Assembly (NCBI GenBank): GCA_039810085.1
Contig: JBDHWG010000016.1
Span: 78,302-142,301 of the forward strand
From: JBDHWG01 sp039810085
Lineage (GTDB): Bacteria > Chloroflexota > Anaerolineae > Epilineales > JAHCIE01
Length of the DNA: 64,000 nucleotides
Direction of reading: 5' to 3'
The position numbers and the translations under genes were made by a program. This document shows, one piece after another, positions 16,376 through 24,740 of this stretch; within the stretch, counting starts at the first letter, position 1, and every line of letters begins with the position of its first letter. The notes below the pieces were generated by a model. The model ran no database searches. It was not told the DNA's origin and saw nothing but the letters and a program-made list of their open reading frames with translations.

Positions 16376-17683
16376 CTAGGCGGCAATCTTCTCGCTGGCC
16401 TTGGCCTCGGCCTGGAACTGCTGGCGGCGGCGGCGCGGCGTGGGCATAATCATGCGCACGCCCCGGTCATACGTGAAGTAGTTCCACACCCAGTTGACGA
16501 ACACGCCGACGCGGTTGCGGAAGCCGACGAGGAACCACAGATGCAGAAAGACCCAGGCGGCCCAGGCCAGGAAGCCCTTGAGCTTGATGCTGCCCGGCAG
16601 CTGGGCGACGGCAGCGTTGCGGCCAATCGTCGCCATCGTGCCCGGGTCCTTGTAGATGAACGGCTCGCCGGGCTGCCCTTCGAGGCGACGGCGAATCATG
16701 CGCGCCGCGTGCGCGCCGCCCTCGATGGCGACGCGGGCGAGCTGCGGGTAGAGGACACCGTCCGGGCCTTTGGTGGCCGCCAGGTCGCCGATGACGAACA
16801 CCTCCGGGCGCCCGGGCAGGCTCAGGTCGTCGTTGGTGACGATGCGCCCACCCCGGCCGACCTCGACGCCCAACGCATTCGCCAGCGGCACGCCGCGCAC
16901 GCCCGCGCCCCAGATGACGGTGTGCGTCGGGATCGCGTCGCCGCTCTTGAGGGTCACGTGATCCTCGGTCACTCGTATCACCGCCTCGCCTAGCCGCACG
17001 TCCACGTGGCGCTTGCGCAACTCGTCCAGGCTATAGCTGCGCAGATCGGGCGCGAAGGGCGCGAGGACGTGCTCGGCCGCTTCCAGCAAGATAACCTGGG
17101 CGCGGTTGATGTCGAGGTGCGGGTAGTCCTTGCGCAGCACCATGTGGAATAGCTCGCTCAGCGCGCCCGCCATCTCAACGCCCGTCGGGCCGCCGCCCAC
17201 GACGACGAAGTTCAGCCAGCCCTCGTCGATGAGTCCCGGATCGGCGCTCACCTCTTCGAAGACGCTGATGATGTGGTTGCGCAAGGCGTTGGCCTCGTCC
17301 ACCGTCTTCATCGGGAACGAGTACTTCTCCGCGCCATCGATGCCGAAGTAGTTCGTCGAGGCGCCCGCCGCCAGGATGAGATAGTCGAAGTACACGGGCG
17401 GCTCATCCTCGATGAGCAGCGCCTTGTTCTCCCAGTCCACGCCGACGACGTTGCCCAGCTCGAACGAGAAGTTCTTCTGATTGTGAAAAATGCCTCGCAC
17501 CGTCGAGGCAATCTCGGCCGGCTCCAGCGCCGCCGTCGCCACCTGGTAGAGCAGGGGCTGGAATGTATGATAGTTGAAGCGGTCAATGAGCGTGACATCG
17601 ACCGGCGCGTTCTTGAGGGCCTCAGCGGCCTTGAGACCGCCAAAGCCTGCGCCCACAATAACGACTCGCGGTTTTGCCTGCAC
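16376..17683 (-). CDS. ndh: Type II NADH dehydrogenase (NDH-2)
   Basis: A 435-residue FAD protein that oxidises NADH and reduces quinone at the membrane without pumping protons. It has an FAD-binding motif VVIVGAGFGGLKAAEAL at the N-terminus, the segment FNYHTFQPLLYQVATAAL, an NADH-binding motif VVVGGGPTGVEMAGAL, and VFVIGDLAA near the FAD pyrophosphate. A hydrophobic C-terminal stretch around WAAWVFLHLWFLVGF matches the membrane anchor. The start is GTG 17683 behind AAAGGAG; the longer open frame upstream lacks a ribosome site. Confidence 0.9.
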   Translation of the reverse strand: MQAKPRVVIVGAGFGGLKAAEALKNAPVDVTLIDRFNYHTFQPLLYQVATAALEPAEIASTVRGIFHNQKNFSFELGNVVGVDWENKALLIEDEPPVYFDYLILAAGASTNYFGIDGAEKYSFPMKTVDEANALRNHIISVFEEVSADPGLIDEGWLNFVVVGGGPTGVEMAGALSELFHMVLRKDYPHLDINRAQVILLEAAEHVLAPFAPDLRSYSLDELRKRHVDVRLGEAVIRVTEDHVTLKSGDAIPTHTVIWGAGVRGVPLANALGVEVGRGGRIVTNDDLSLPGRPEVFVIGDLAATKGPDGVLYPQLARVAIEGGAHAARMIRRRLEGQPGEPFIYKDPGTMATIGRNAAVAQLPGSIKLKGFLAWAAWVFLHLWFLVGFRNRVGVFVNWVWNYFTYDRGVRMIMPTPRRRRQQFQAEAKASEKIAA

Positions 17684-17861
17684 GGCGCAACTCCTTTCAT
17701 GAATCCTGTATTGACTCAGCGCCGCACCATTGCAGCTCACAAACGTTCCATCGTTCACCCATATAGATGCCATCGCGGCGATACATCATACCTCTGATGC
17801 TCGCCGCCGATGCGTAGTGTAGTGCTCTTCCACCTTAAAAGCATTCTCCGTGCCAGGTACG

Positions 17862-19151
17862 CTACGGCGTCTTACAGATCGTCGCCATCATCCCCGTCGT
17901 GTTCGTCCCATTGGCGACCTGTTGGATTGTCGCCGACCGGATGCCGATGGGCTGGTACGGCGGCACGCCCTGCGCCGACGGGCTGCCCAGGTGCAGGATG
18001 TAGCAGCCGACGAACGTCTGCGTCGTGCCGCCCATGAGGTGCGAGATCAGCGTCACCGGCACGCGGTAGTACGTCTGGCCGGCGCCCTGGTCCCGCGTCG
18101 GCGTGCCTGTCGTGAGCTGCACCGACTGGGTGTTGGCGTAGCCCTGCTGGAACTGGTCGAAGGGCGGCCGCTGCGCCGCGTTCGGCTCCCAGTAGCCGTA
18201 GGCGCGGGCGTACTCGTGCCGGTTGACGGCGTTGAACAGCGAGCGCACGACCTGCACGCCATCGCTGCGGTCGTCCAGGTAGCGCCCGGCGCTGATGTCG
18301 CCCGGCGCGTAGACCGGCGACGGCGGCACAGGGCTACCGGCGCGGCCGCCCGGCCCATTGCAGATACCGGCCATCAGCGGCCCTGGATCCGTGCCCGGCG
18401 GGACTTGCTGCACCACGGCTGAGCGGATGCTGAGCGACTGAAACGGTGGCCCCTGGATGCCCGGGTTGCCGAGGTGCAGCGTGTAGCAACCGACGAAAGT
18501 CTCGATGCTGCCGTTCTTCTGCTGCGACGAGAGCGTGACCGGCACGGTGTAGAAGAAGTTGCCTGCGCCCGCGTCGCCGTAGATTTCGCCCATCGTTATC
18601 TGCACTGTATTGGTGTTGGCGTAGCCCTGCTGGAACTGGTCGAACGGCGGCAGTTGCGCCGCGTTCGGCTCCCAGTAGGAGTACGTGCGGAGGTACTGGC
18701 GCTGATTGATGGAGTTGACGAACGACAGCATGAGCGACTCGGGCGTGCTGCGGTTGTCGTAGTACAGGTTGCCAGGCTGGCCGTGGCCGTCGTTGAGAAC
18801 GGGCAGCCCCTCCAGGTTGGCCTCCCAGGGGAAGCGCCCCGTGTTCGGACGGTTCTCGACGCCCCAAGGCCCGTTGATCCAGGTTCGCGCGCCGTTGGTG
18901 AACGCCGTCCAGTTGTCGGCCTTGCGCCACTGCATCAGGCCGTTGGTCGTGTTCTGGTAGCCGTTCCCGACGCCGTCGTGATACTCGTTGTTGATGCACT
19001 GCCCGACGACGTTGGGGATCAAGTTGTGCAGCGCGGCGAAGCCCAGGACGAACTGGCAGTTGGCCGCCGACGCAACCGACGCAGCCAGGGCGAGGACAAG
19101 AATGACGCCGAATGATAGAGACAACAGATTGAGGAGCGTGCGCGCACTCAT
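17862..19151 (-). CDS. Secreted protein with two repeated C-terminal domains
   Basis: A 429-residue exported protein. The N-terminus MSARTLLNLLSLSFGVILVL, continuing to ASVASA, is a signal peptide, and the start is supported by CAGGAGGTTG. The first mature domain reads CQFVLGFAALHNLIPNVVGQ and contains TNGLMQWRKADNWTAFTNG. Two paralogous domains of about 120 residues follow. Each has YWEPNAAQ(L/R)PPFDQFQQGYAN, a YxVPVTL strand and ETFVGCYTLHLGNP or a close variant. I do not know the family's function; the domains look like beta-rich extracellular modules with one cysteine each. Confidence 0.8.
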   Translation of the reverse strand: MSARTLLNLLSLSFGVILVLALAASVASAANCQFVLGFAALHNLIPNVVGQCINNEYHDGVGNGYQNTTNGLMQWRKADNWTAFTNGARTWINGPWGVENRPNTGRFPWEANLEGLPVLNDGHGQPGNLYYDNRSTPESLMLSFVNSINQRQYLRTYSYWEPNAAQLPPFDQFQQGYANTNTVQITMGEIYGDAGAGNFFYTVPVTLSSQQKNGSIETFVGCYTLHLGNPGIQGPPFQSLSIRSAVVQQVPPGTDPGPLMAGICNGPGGRAGSPVPPSPVYAPGDISAGRYLDDRSDGVQVVRSLFNAVNRHEYARAYGYWEPNAAQRPPFDQFQQGYANTQSVQLTTGTPTRDQGAGQTYYRVPVTLISHLMGGTTQTFVGCYILHLGSPSAQGVPPYQPIGIRSATIQQVANGTNTTGMMATICKTP

Positions 19152-19314
19152 CGTATCAACCTCCTGGTGGAAACGAATATCGGGGCGACACCGGAGCGCG
19201 AGCGCGGCGAGTCTCGCTACCTTGACGACGCCCAATTTTACCGCGCCCTTTCCATGAAAGCGAACCCGTCCTTCACCCTGCCCTCTCCCAGAACGAGCGA
19301 GGGAGAATTGACTG

Positions 19315-19343
19315 TTGCGCGCCCGGCCACAATCTCGTATACT
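19315..19343 (+). promoter_or_regulatory. Probable sigma-70-type promoter
   Basis: TTGCGC at 19315-19320 and TATACT at 19338-19343 are separated by 17 bp, about 90 bp before the membrane-protein start at 19435. The same -35 form with a 17-bp spacer occurs before the DtxR-type gene at 37474-37502. The wider gap 19152-19434 also holds a fragment of the CTCTCCC-type palindromic repeat near 19270-19305. Confidence 0.55.
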
Positions 19344-19434
19344 AATGCACCCCGACATACGGAAAGGCCGGCCCTCGTTGCAACGTCTCCTCGCATAAGT
19401 CCGGCTAATCGCACAGACAGCAAGGATGGATGGC

Positions 19435-20565
19435 ATGAGCCTTGGCATGACCGGAGAGGGCCAGATCCTTCTGCTCATCATCTGCATCGTCGGCTTCGTG
19501 GGCGTGCCGCTCCTTCTGTGGGTGCTGGCCCTCATCACGAGCCTGATTCGCCGCTTCCTGCACATCGACCTGAGCTACGTCTGGACCTTCGGCTTCTTCG
19601 TCGGCATCCCGGCCGCCATCCTGGGCGCATCCCTCGCCATCGACACCGTCGGCCAGACGCGCATGGCCCAGGTCATCCAGAAGACCGAGCCGGTGCGGCT
19701 GCACACCTCGGATGGGACGTGGAGCCAGGGGATCAACCTCGACGTGCGCTACGACGTCAAGGGCCAGCCGCTGCCGCCGTTCACTGAGTATATTATGGCG
19801 GTGATGGACGCGCAGCGGTCCGGCGGCACCGTGGAGATTGCTTCGCTCAACCCGCCGGTCGAGGACTTCGACCGGCTACACGCCGGCGACTTGTACGAGG
19901 TGCGCTTCTTCCGCATCGCCGACTTCGCCAGCCTCGTCCGACCGGCCAACCAATCAACGTGGACAGCTTTCCCCTGGCTGTGGATCGAAGGAGCCATCCT
20001 CGTCGCCGGCGCGTTCATCCTGGCCTACCGCCTGCGTAAGACGCCGCTCGGCTACTGGCCGCTGGCGATCCTCATCCTCATCGGTCTGACTATCCCACCG
20101 CTCCAGGGCTTCTACCTCTGGCGACAGCGCGACGACCTGAGCGCGGACACGCAGCACGCCTCGGCGCAGGTCAAGGACGTGACGCGCATTACGCGGATCT
20201 TCCTGGGCCGGGGCAGCCGTGGGAATACCTATGACCTTGCCCAGCCGTTCGACATCGTGCAGCTGACGTTCACCCCGCCGGGCTACCCGGACCCGGTCAC
20301 CGTCGTGGATGCGGTTGACGCGAATCCCAGCCAGCCCACGCCCTTCGACAAGGGCGCGTCGGTCGATATCGTCTACGCGCCGGACGACCCGCGTGACGCG
20401 CGCATCGTCGGGCAGACGCGCACGCACCACCTGCGCACGCCGCTCAAGGTCTACACCGACGATGCCCTGCTGTTAGGGCTGTTCGCCGCCATGATTGTGG
20501 GCCTGAGTCTCGGCGGCCGCTGGCTCGGCCAAGCGCTCTCGTCGCGCCGCCCCACGCCGCCCTGA
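19435..20565 (+). CDS. Integral membrane protein with extracytoplasmic DUF3592-like domains
   Basis: About 376 residues with four predicted membrane segments: two at the N-terminus (LLLIICIVGFVGVPLLLWVL; FFVGIPAAILGASLAI), one or two around residues 180-230, and one near the C-terminus (LLGLFAAMIVGLSLGG). Soluble loops lie between them. The last loop (FDIVQLTFTPPGYPDPV...VDIVYAPDDPRDARI) resembles DUF3592 domains. Function is unknown. I prefer ATG 19435, which has AAGGA eight bases upstream; ATG 19426 overlaps that site. Confidence 0.75.
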   Translation: MSLGMTGEGQILLLIICIVGFVGVPLLLWVLALITSLIRRFLHIDLSYVWTFGFFVGIPAAILGASLAIDTVGQTRMAQVIQKTEPVRLHTSDGTWSQGINLDVRYDVKGQPLPPFTEYIMAVMDAQRSGGTVEIASLNPPVEDFDRLHAGDLYEVRFFRIADFASLVRPANQSTWTAFPWLWIEGAILVAGAFILAYRLRKTPLGYWPLAILILIGLTIPPLQGFYLWRQRDDLSADTQHASAQVKDVTRITRIFLGRGSRGNTYDLAQPFDIVQLTFTPPGYPDPVTVVDAVDANPSQPTPFDKGASVDIVYAPDDPRDARIVGQTRTHHLRTPLKVYTDDALLLGLFAAMIVGLSLGGRWLGQALSSRRPTPP

Positions 20566-20632
20566 TGCGACTTACGCCTGGCGCGCGGGTTGCTATAGCG
20601 TCTCCTGAAGGCTCACATAGGGAGGCGCTGCA

Positions 20633-21439
20633 ATGTTGCGACGGGTCGTTTGGGGATGGGCACTCATGGTATCGCTGGTGGCAGCGCTCGCGGCCGGCTG
20701 CCAGGGGGCCGCCTCCACATCAACGAATGAGGTCCAGAGCCTAGCGCTGCCTGCTCTCGATACACGTCCAACGGCGTCGCTGTCTCAGACTCTCGCGCCC
20801 CCGCTTCAGGCCCCCCTCATAACCCCGGCCGCCTACGCGACAGCGCAGCTGCCATTATTCCTGGTCACACCCGTTATGCTGACACCAGCCGCACGGACAC
20901 CGGCGCCAACAAGCGCTCTGCCCGCTGTCACCCCATTGCGACTGCCGACGAGCGCGCTCCCTGCCGCCACTCTCACGCCGGAGCAGACGCTTGCCCGCGC
21001 CATGCTTGTAGCGGTGAACTTTGAGCGCACCCGCTCCGACCCTGTCACCCCGGCCTGGACGCGAGGGAGTCCGGCGGCCCAGCCGGCGCCACTAACGTGG
21101 GATAATCGGCTGGCCGAGGTCGCTGTCGGGCACGCGCAGGACATGATAGCGCGGGGCTACTTCGCCCACGACACGCCGGAGGGCAAGACAGTCGAGAACC
21201 GCGTGCGCGAGGCGGGCATCGTCCACGAGCTGGCGACGGAGAACATATACGAGACGTCGGGGGACACACCGGTGCAGGACGCCATTGACTGGCTGATGCA
21301 CGACCCACTGCACCGCGATATCATTCTCAACCCGCGTCTGACTCACATCGGCATCGGCGTGCGCGTGTCCAAGGGGCAAACAGTCTTCGTCCTGGACTTC
21401 ATCCGTCGCGTGGATGCCACACCGACGGCGACACCATGA
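20633..21439 (+). CDS. CAP (SCP/PR1-like) domain lipoprotein
   Basis: A 268-residue lipoprotein with signal peptide and lipobox LAAGC (cysteine near residue 23). A Pro/Thr/Ala-rich linker of about 90 residues precedes a CAP domain. The domain is recognisable from LTWDNRLAEVAVGHAQDMIA, RGYFAHDTPEG, ENIYETSG and HIGIGVRVSKG. Bacterial CAP proteins are extracellular and mostly of unknown biochemical role, sometimes binding lipids or glycans. GGGAGG precedes the ATG. A rho-independent terminator lies downstream at 21521-21555. Confidence 0.87.
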   Translation: MLRRVVWGWALMVSLVAALAAGCQGAASTSTNEVQSLALPALDTRPTASLSQTLAPPLQAPLITPAAYATAQLPLFLVTPVMLTPAARTPAPTSALPAVTPLRLPTSALPAATLTPEQTLARAMLVAVNFERTRSDPVTPAWTRGSPAAQPAPLTWDNRLAEVAVGHAQDMIARGYFAHDTPEGKTVENRVREAGIVHELATENIYETSGDTPVQDAIDWLMHDPLHRDIILNPRLTHIGIGVRVSKGQTVFVLDFIRRVDATPTATP

Positions 21440-21520
21440 GGTGTCAGACAGGCGATAGTACAATCGCGAGTCGAGGATATAGCGCCTAAAACCCTCTTTC
21501 GCCATAAACAGGCTATTCGC

Positions 21521-21555
21521 AGGTCCCTGTGCTTTTGCGCGGGGACCTATTTTTG
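21521..21555 (+). terminator. Rho-independent terminator after the CAP lipoprotein gene
   Basis: AGGTCCC at 21521-21527 pairs with GGGACCT at 21542-21548 and is followed by ATTTTTG. It is correctly placed 80 bp after the stop of the CAP gene. Confidence 0.75.
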
Positions 21556-21652
21556 TGGCCTTCTGCTGATGTTTCGGGATGTACTGGCATATAAGTTGCT
21601 TGTGAAGGACGACGTTGACCAGTATTTCCATTGAAAAAGGAGTAGTTAGCCC

Positions 21653-22102
21653 ATGCGTGTATCACCTATCATGCGAGTTTTCCTTGCCGCTGTTGTGGCC
21701 CTGCTAGGGTTGAGTCTGATCGCGTCCGCGACCTTTGCTCAGCCAGCCCCCGTGCCCGCCGCTCAGGCCGGCACTACAACCCCGGCGGCGACCACTGCCG
21801 TGAGCACACCCATCGCAACGGCTGTAACGGGCGCTAGCACCGCTGTGGCAACGACGACCACCGGGGCGGCGACGGCTGTCGCGACGACGACGACCGGCAG
21901 CACGACGGCAGCCGCGACCCCGCGCGCCACCACCTCGGTCTCCGGCGCGACGGGCGCGACGGCGGCCAGCACCCCGGCCGCGCTCCCGACCACAGGCGCG
22001 ACCCCGGCGGGTGACAGCAGCTTCCTCGTCCTCGTCGGCGTTCTGCTGCTCCTGGCCGGTCTTGCTCTCGCCATCTATCGCCCGGCGGCGGCGCGCCGCT
22101 AA
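21653..22102 (+). CDS. Small LPxTG-like cell-surface protein (Ala/Thr-rich)
   Basis: A 149-residue protein with signal peptide (MRVSPIMRVFLAAVVALLGL to ATFA) and an Ala/Thr-rich low-complexity stalk of about 80 residues. The C-terminal sorting-type signal has LPTTG, a hydrophobic segment SSFLVLVGVLLLLAGLALAI and a basic end RPAAARR. This layout is what sortases recognise, although none is encoded in the window. The next gene shares the same upstream sequence (AAAAGGAGTAG) and the same C-terminal signal, so the two are paralogues at their ends. Confidence 0.75.
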   Translation: MRVSPIMRVFLAAVVALLGLSLIASATFAQPAPVPAAQAGTTTPAATTAVSTPIATAVTGASTAVATTTTGAATAVATTTTGSTTAAATPRATTSVSGATGATAASTPAALPTTGATPAGDSSFLVLVGVLLLLAGLALAIYRPAAARR

Positions 22103-22146
22103 GGGCACGTCGTTCGCGGAGCGGACCGAAAAGGAGTAGGTAGTCC

Positions 22147-23184
22147 ATGCGCCTGTCCCATATCCTGCGATTGTTTCTCGCTACGGTCATAGCGTTGAGT
22201 GGGCTGAGCCTGCTGGCCTCGGTGTTCGTTGCCTCAGCGCAGACGAACACCGGCGACATGCAGACCCTGACCATCCCGGCCAACGGGAACGCCACGGTGA
22301 ATGTCAGGGCCTTCTGTCTGGAGTATGGCAAGCCATTCCCGGCGAACTTCCCGACAAGCCTCGGCGCCAAGACGGCGGACCCCAAGGTCGTTAGCATCCT
22401 GCGCTACGCCGTCAGCCAGGGCTACACGGAAACCAACCCGTACCAGGTGCAGCTCGCCCTCTGGCGGCAGACCAGCGGCGAGTGGAAGTCCACTGACAAC
22501 GCCCTGGCCCAGCAGATCTACAACGCTGGGACGCAGGCGTCGAACAACCAGGCGGCGCCGGCTAGCGGTCAGACCCTGCTCCAGGCCGCCGGGGCCAACA
22601 GTGTGCAGGTGAAGGCGACAAGCTGGACTCCTTTGCCCGCGGCTCCAGAGAAGAACCCGTGGTCGGGGCAGGGAACGCTACAGATCACCAATCCCGGCAG
22701 TAACACTGCCACCATCACTGTTCCGCTCGGCATTGTCGTGTCGGGCGGCGGGACGGACCAGGATGTGATCATGTACGCGACCGGCGGCAACGCCCAGGGC
22801 GGCGCGCAGGCGGCGGCCCAGACAACGCCAGCGGCGACGACGACCAGTGGTGGGGGTGCAGCGGCCCAGGCCACGACGACGACCACGACCGCCGCGAGCA
22901 CGCCAGCCGCGACGACTACGACGGGCGGCACCGTCGCAGCCCAGGCGACGCCAGCTGCGACGGCAACGCTGGCGACGACAACGACCGCCGCGAGCACACC
23001 GGCGACAACGGGCGGGACAGGCGGGGCGCAAGCGCCGACGCCACGTCCGACGACGGCCAGCTCAACGCTGCCCCACACGGGTGGCGAGCCGCTGGGCGAC
23101 AGCAGCTTCCTCATCATCCTCGGCGCGCTGCTCCTCATCAGCGGTCTGGCCCTGGCGGTTTATCGCCCCGCCGCAAGCCGCTAA
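22147..23184 (+). CDS. LPxTG-like surface protein with possible thioester-type N-terminal domain
   Basis: A 345-residue protein with signal peptide, a globular N-terminal domain of about 190 residues, a Thr/Ala-rich stalk and a C-terminal LPHTG. A hydrophobic helix and basic tail follow. In the globular domain AFCLEYGKPFP and YQVQLALWRQT resemble the Cys block and the T-Q-x-A-x-W block of surface thioester (TQXA) domains. This match is suggestive, not proven. AAAAGGAG lies upstream. It is adjacent to its shorter paralogue at 21653 and followed by a strong terminator. Confidence 0.75.
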   Translation: MRLSHILRLFLATVIALSGLSLLASVFVASAQTNTGDMQTLTIPANGNATVNVRAFCLEYGKPFPANFPTSLGAKTADPKVVSILRYAVSQGYTETNPYQVQLALWRQTSGEWKSTDNALAQQIYNAGTQASNNQAAPASGQTLLQAAGANSVQVKATSWTPLPAAPEKNPWSGQGTLQITNPGSNTATITVPLGIVVSGGGTDQDVIMYATGGNAQGGAQAAAQTTPAATTTSGGGAAAQATTTTTTAASTPAATTTTGGTVAAQATPAATATLATTTTAASTPATTGGTGGAQAPTPRPTTASSTLPHTGGEPLGDSSFLIILGALLLISGLALAVYRPAASR

Positions 23185-23224
23185 GAGACGGCCTACCGAG
23201 ACAACCGCATACTGAAATAGATGA

Positions 23225-23256
23225 CGCGGTACGCAATGGGTGCGTACCGCGTTTTT
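23225..23256 (+). terminator. Strong rho-independent terminator
   Basis: CGCGGTACGCA at 23225-23235 pairs perfectly with TGCGTACCGCG at 23241-23251 across a 5-nt loop and is followed by TTTTT. It ends the LPxTG-like gene pair. Confidence 0.92.
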
Positions 23257-23266
23257 ATGTCGTTCT

Positions 23267-23386
23267 GTCATTGCGAGCGTGGGCGAAGCAATCTCGCGCC
23301 CTTGTAAGAGGTAGCCTTGGCAACGTAGCGTAGCTCTTGCCCACCGCGAGGTTACTTCGTCGTCCTATCGTCCTCCTCGCAATGAC
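23267..23386. repeat. GTCATTGCGAG element, complete copy (120 bp)
   Basis: It begins GTCATTGCGAGCG...GAAGCAATC and ends with the inverted long arm ACTTCGTCGTCCTATCGTCC followed by TCCTCGCAATGAC. Two further full copies of 121 bp lie at 45343 and 62118. Termini are inverted, length is constant and no gene lies inside, so it is a MITE-like dispersed element. Confidence 0.85.
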
Positions 23387-23392
23387 TCGCCT

Positions 23393-24391
23393 TCAATGCT
23401 CTGTCTTCAACTGATTATCGAAGAAGGCAATACTCCGCGACATCATGGCGTTGTACGCAGCGCCGCCGATGCCGAAACTGTGTCCCGCGCCAGGGTATGT
23501 GTACAGTTCCACGTCCTTGCCGTGATCGCGCAGAGCGGCGGCGAGGCCTGTCGCCCAGCGCAGCGGGGCGGTATCGTCGGCTGTGCCGTGATGAATCTGC
23601 ACCGGGGCGGTGATGTCGTCAAGGAAGCTGCTCGGCGAGGAGAGGCGGAACGCCTCGCGGTCGCGCCATGGGCTGAACGGCCCGTCGAACAGGAACCAGC
23701 CGCCCGCCCACTTGGTGTTGATGAGATTCCAGTTCTCCCACGAGTCGGCGCTCATCGAGCCATACAGCACTGCCGCGCGCACGTCCGGCGTGGTGACCAG
23801 GACGCGCAGCGCCACCTCGCCGCCCATGCTGTGGCCGAAGAGACCGATGGCGTCGCCGCGCACATCCGGTGTGGCCTTGAGGATCTCGACCAGGTTGAGC
23901 ACGTCGATGGCATAGCCAGAGCGCATCGGGTTCGGCCCCTCGCCGGACGCGCCATAGTTGCGGTAATTTGGGTGGACGACGAGGTAGCCCGCGCGGGCCA
24001 GGGCGTCGGCATAGGGCGCGCTGTAGGGCATCAAGGTGTAGCTGTTCGGCCAGACGAAGCCGTGGGCGACGACGATGGCTGGGTACGGCGGCGCGACGTT
24101 CTTCGGCACGTCCATGAAGCCGGCGATGGTGATGTCATCGCTGGGGTAGCGGATGGCGTAGCGCGTGAAGTCGTCGTTGTCCTCGATGACACGCAGCCGC
24201 TCGATGCTCCCGCCCCCATAGGAGCGTGCCCGCAGGTTCTCGATGAACGAGATGCCCGTCGGGTCGCCGACGACACGCGGCCCGCTGTGCGCGGCAGGAG
24301 CCGGGTCAGCAGCCACGTCGTCGCCATCGGCCGGCCCCTGGGCAAGCGCGGGGGACGTGACGAGCATACTGAGCAGCAGGGCTAGCGCCAC
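23393..24391 (-). CDS. Secreted alpha/beta hydrolase (S9 peptidase/dienelactone-hydrolase-like)
   Basis: An exported alpha/beta hydrolase. A hydrophobic leader VALALLLSMLVTSPALAQ precedes a catalytic domain with the oxyanion-region HGF, nucleophile elbow GLFGHSMGGEVAL, a late aspartate in HHGTADDTAPL and histidine in YPGAGHSFG. The fold matches the prolyl-oligopeptidase/acyl-peptidase group; substrate unknown. The start is uncertain. The frame stays open to 24541, but there it translates dispersed repeats (HSERSEE-type peptide). GTG 24391 is a conservative guess that leaves the signal peptide without a basic n-region. The native start may have been displaced by repeats. Confidence 0.75.
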   Translation of the reverse strand: MALALLLSMLVTSPALAQGPADGDDVAADPAPAAHSGPRVVGDPTGISFIENLRARSYGGGSIERLRVIEDNDDFTRYAIRYPSDDITIAGFMDVPKNVAPPYPAIVVAHGFVWPNSYTLMPYSAPYADALARAGYLVVHPNYRNYGASGEGPNPMRSGYAIDVLNLVEILKATPDVRGDAIGLFGHSMGGEVALRVLVTTPDVRAAVLYGSMSADSWENWNLINTKWAGGWFLFDGPFSPWRDREAFRLSSPSSFLDDITAPVQIHHGTADDTAPLRWATGLAAALRDHGKDVELYTYPGAGHSFGIGGAAYNAMMSRSIAFFDNQLKTEH

Positions 24392-24454
24392 AATAAGCGC
24401 GGCGCTAGCCAGATAGGAAACGCAGAGACGCAGAGGCGCAGAGAGAAGAAGACT

Positions 24455-24656
24455 TCCGCTGTCATGCCGACAGCGGAGCGACTCCTCGCTCCGCTCGGAG
24501 TGACAGCCAGGCTGAGGCGCTGGAAGGGGTAGGGTGCTCATAGGGGCATATCTCCGCTGTCATGCCGACGCAGGAGGCATCTCTCTGCGGTTGGACGGCA
24601 GAGGGACTCCTCGCTATGCTCGGAGTGACAGCCAAGCTGAGGTGCTGGAAGGGACA
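24455..24656. repeat. Two tandem copies of a CCGCTGTCATGCCGA / CGGAGTGACAGCC repeat
   Basis: Copy one (24455-24530) and copy two (24552-24656) both run from CCGCTGTCATGCCGA to GCTCGGAGTGACAGCC, with GCTGAGG(C/T)GCTGGAAGGG following. The ends are inverted (TGTCATGCC / GGAGTGACA). Translated, the repeat yields the HSERSEES peptide often seen in misannotated ORFs. A CGCAGAGACGCAGAGGCGCA stretch adjoins at 24420. Together these fill the gap 24392-24740 apart from a promoter. Confidence 0.8.
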
Positions 24657-24691
24657 AGTAACTGCGCGTAGTATACCTATCATCAGGAGCC

Positions 24692-24719
24692 GTGGCAAGA
24701 TGACGCGGTGTGGTATAAT
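24692..24719 (+). promoter_or_regulatory. Probable promoter of the aidB-like gene
   Basis: A consensus -10 TATAAT lies at 24714-24719, with a weak -35 (GTGGCA, 24692-24697) 16 bp upstream. The start codon follows about 20 bp later, behind AAGGAGG. Confidence 0.55.
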
Positions 24720-24740
24720 GAGGGTGACACAAGGAGGACG

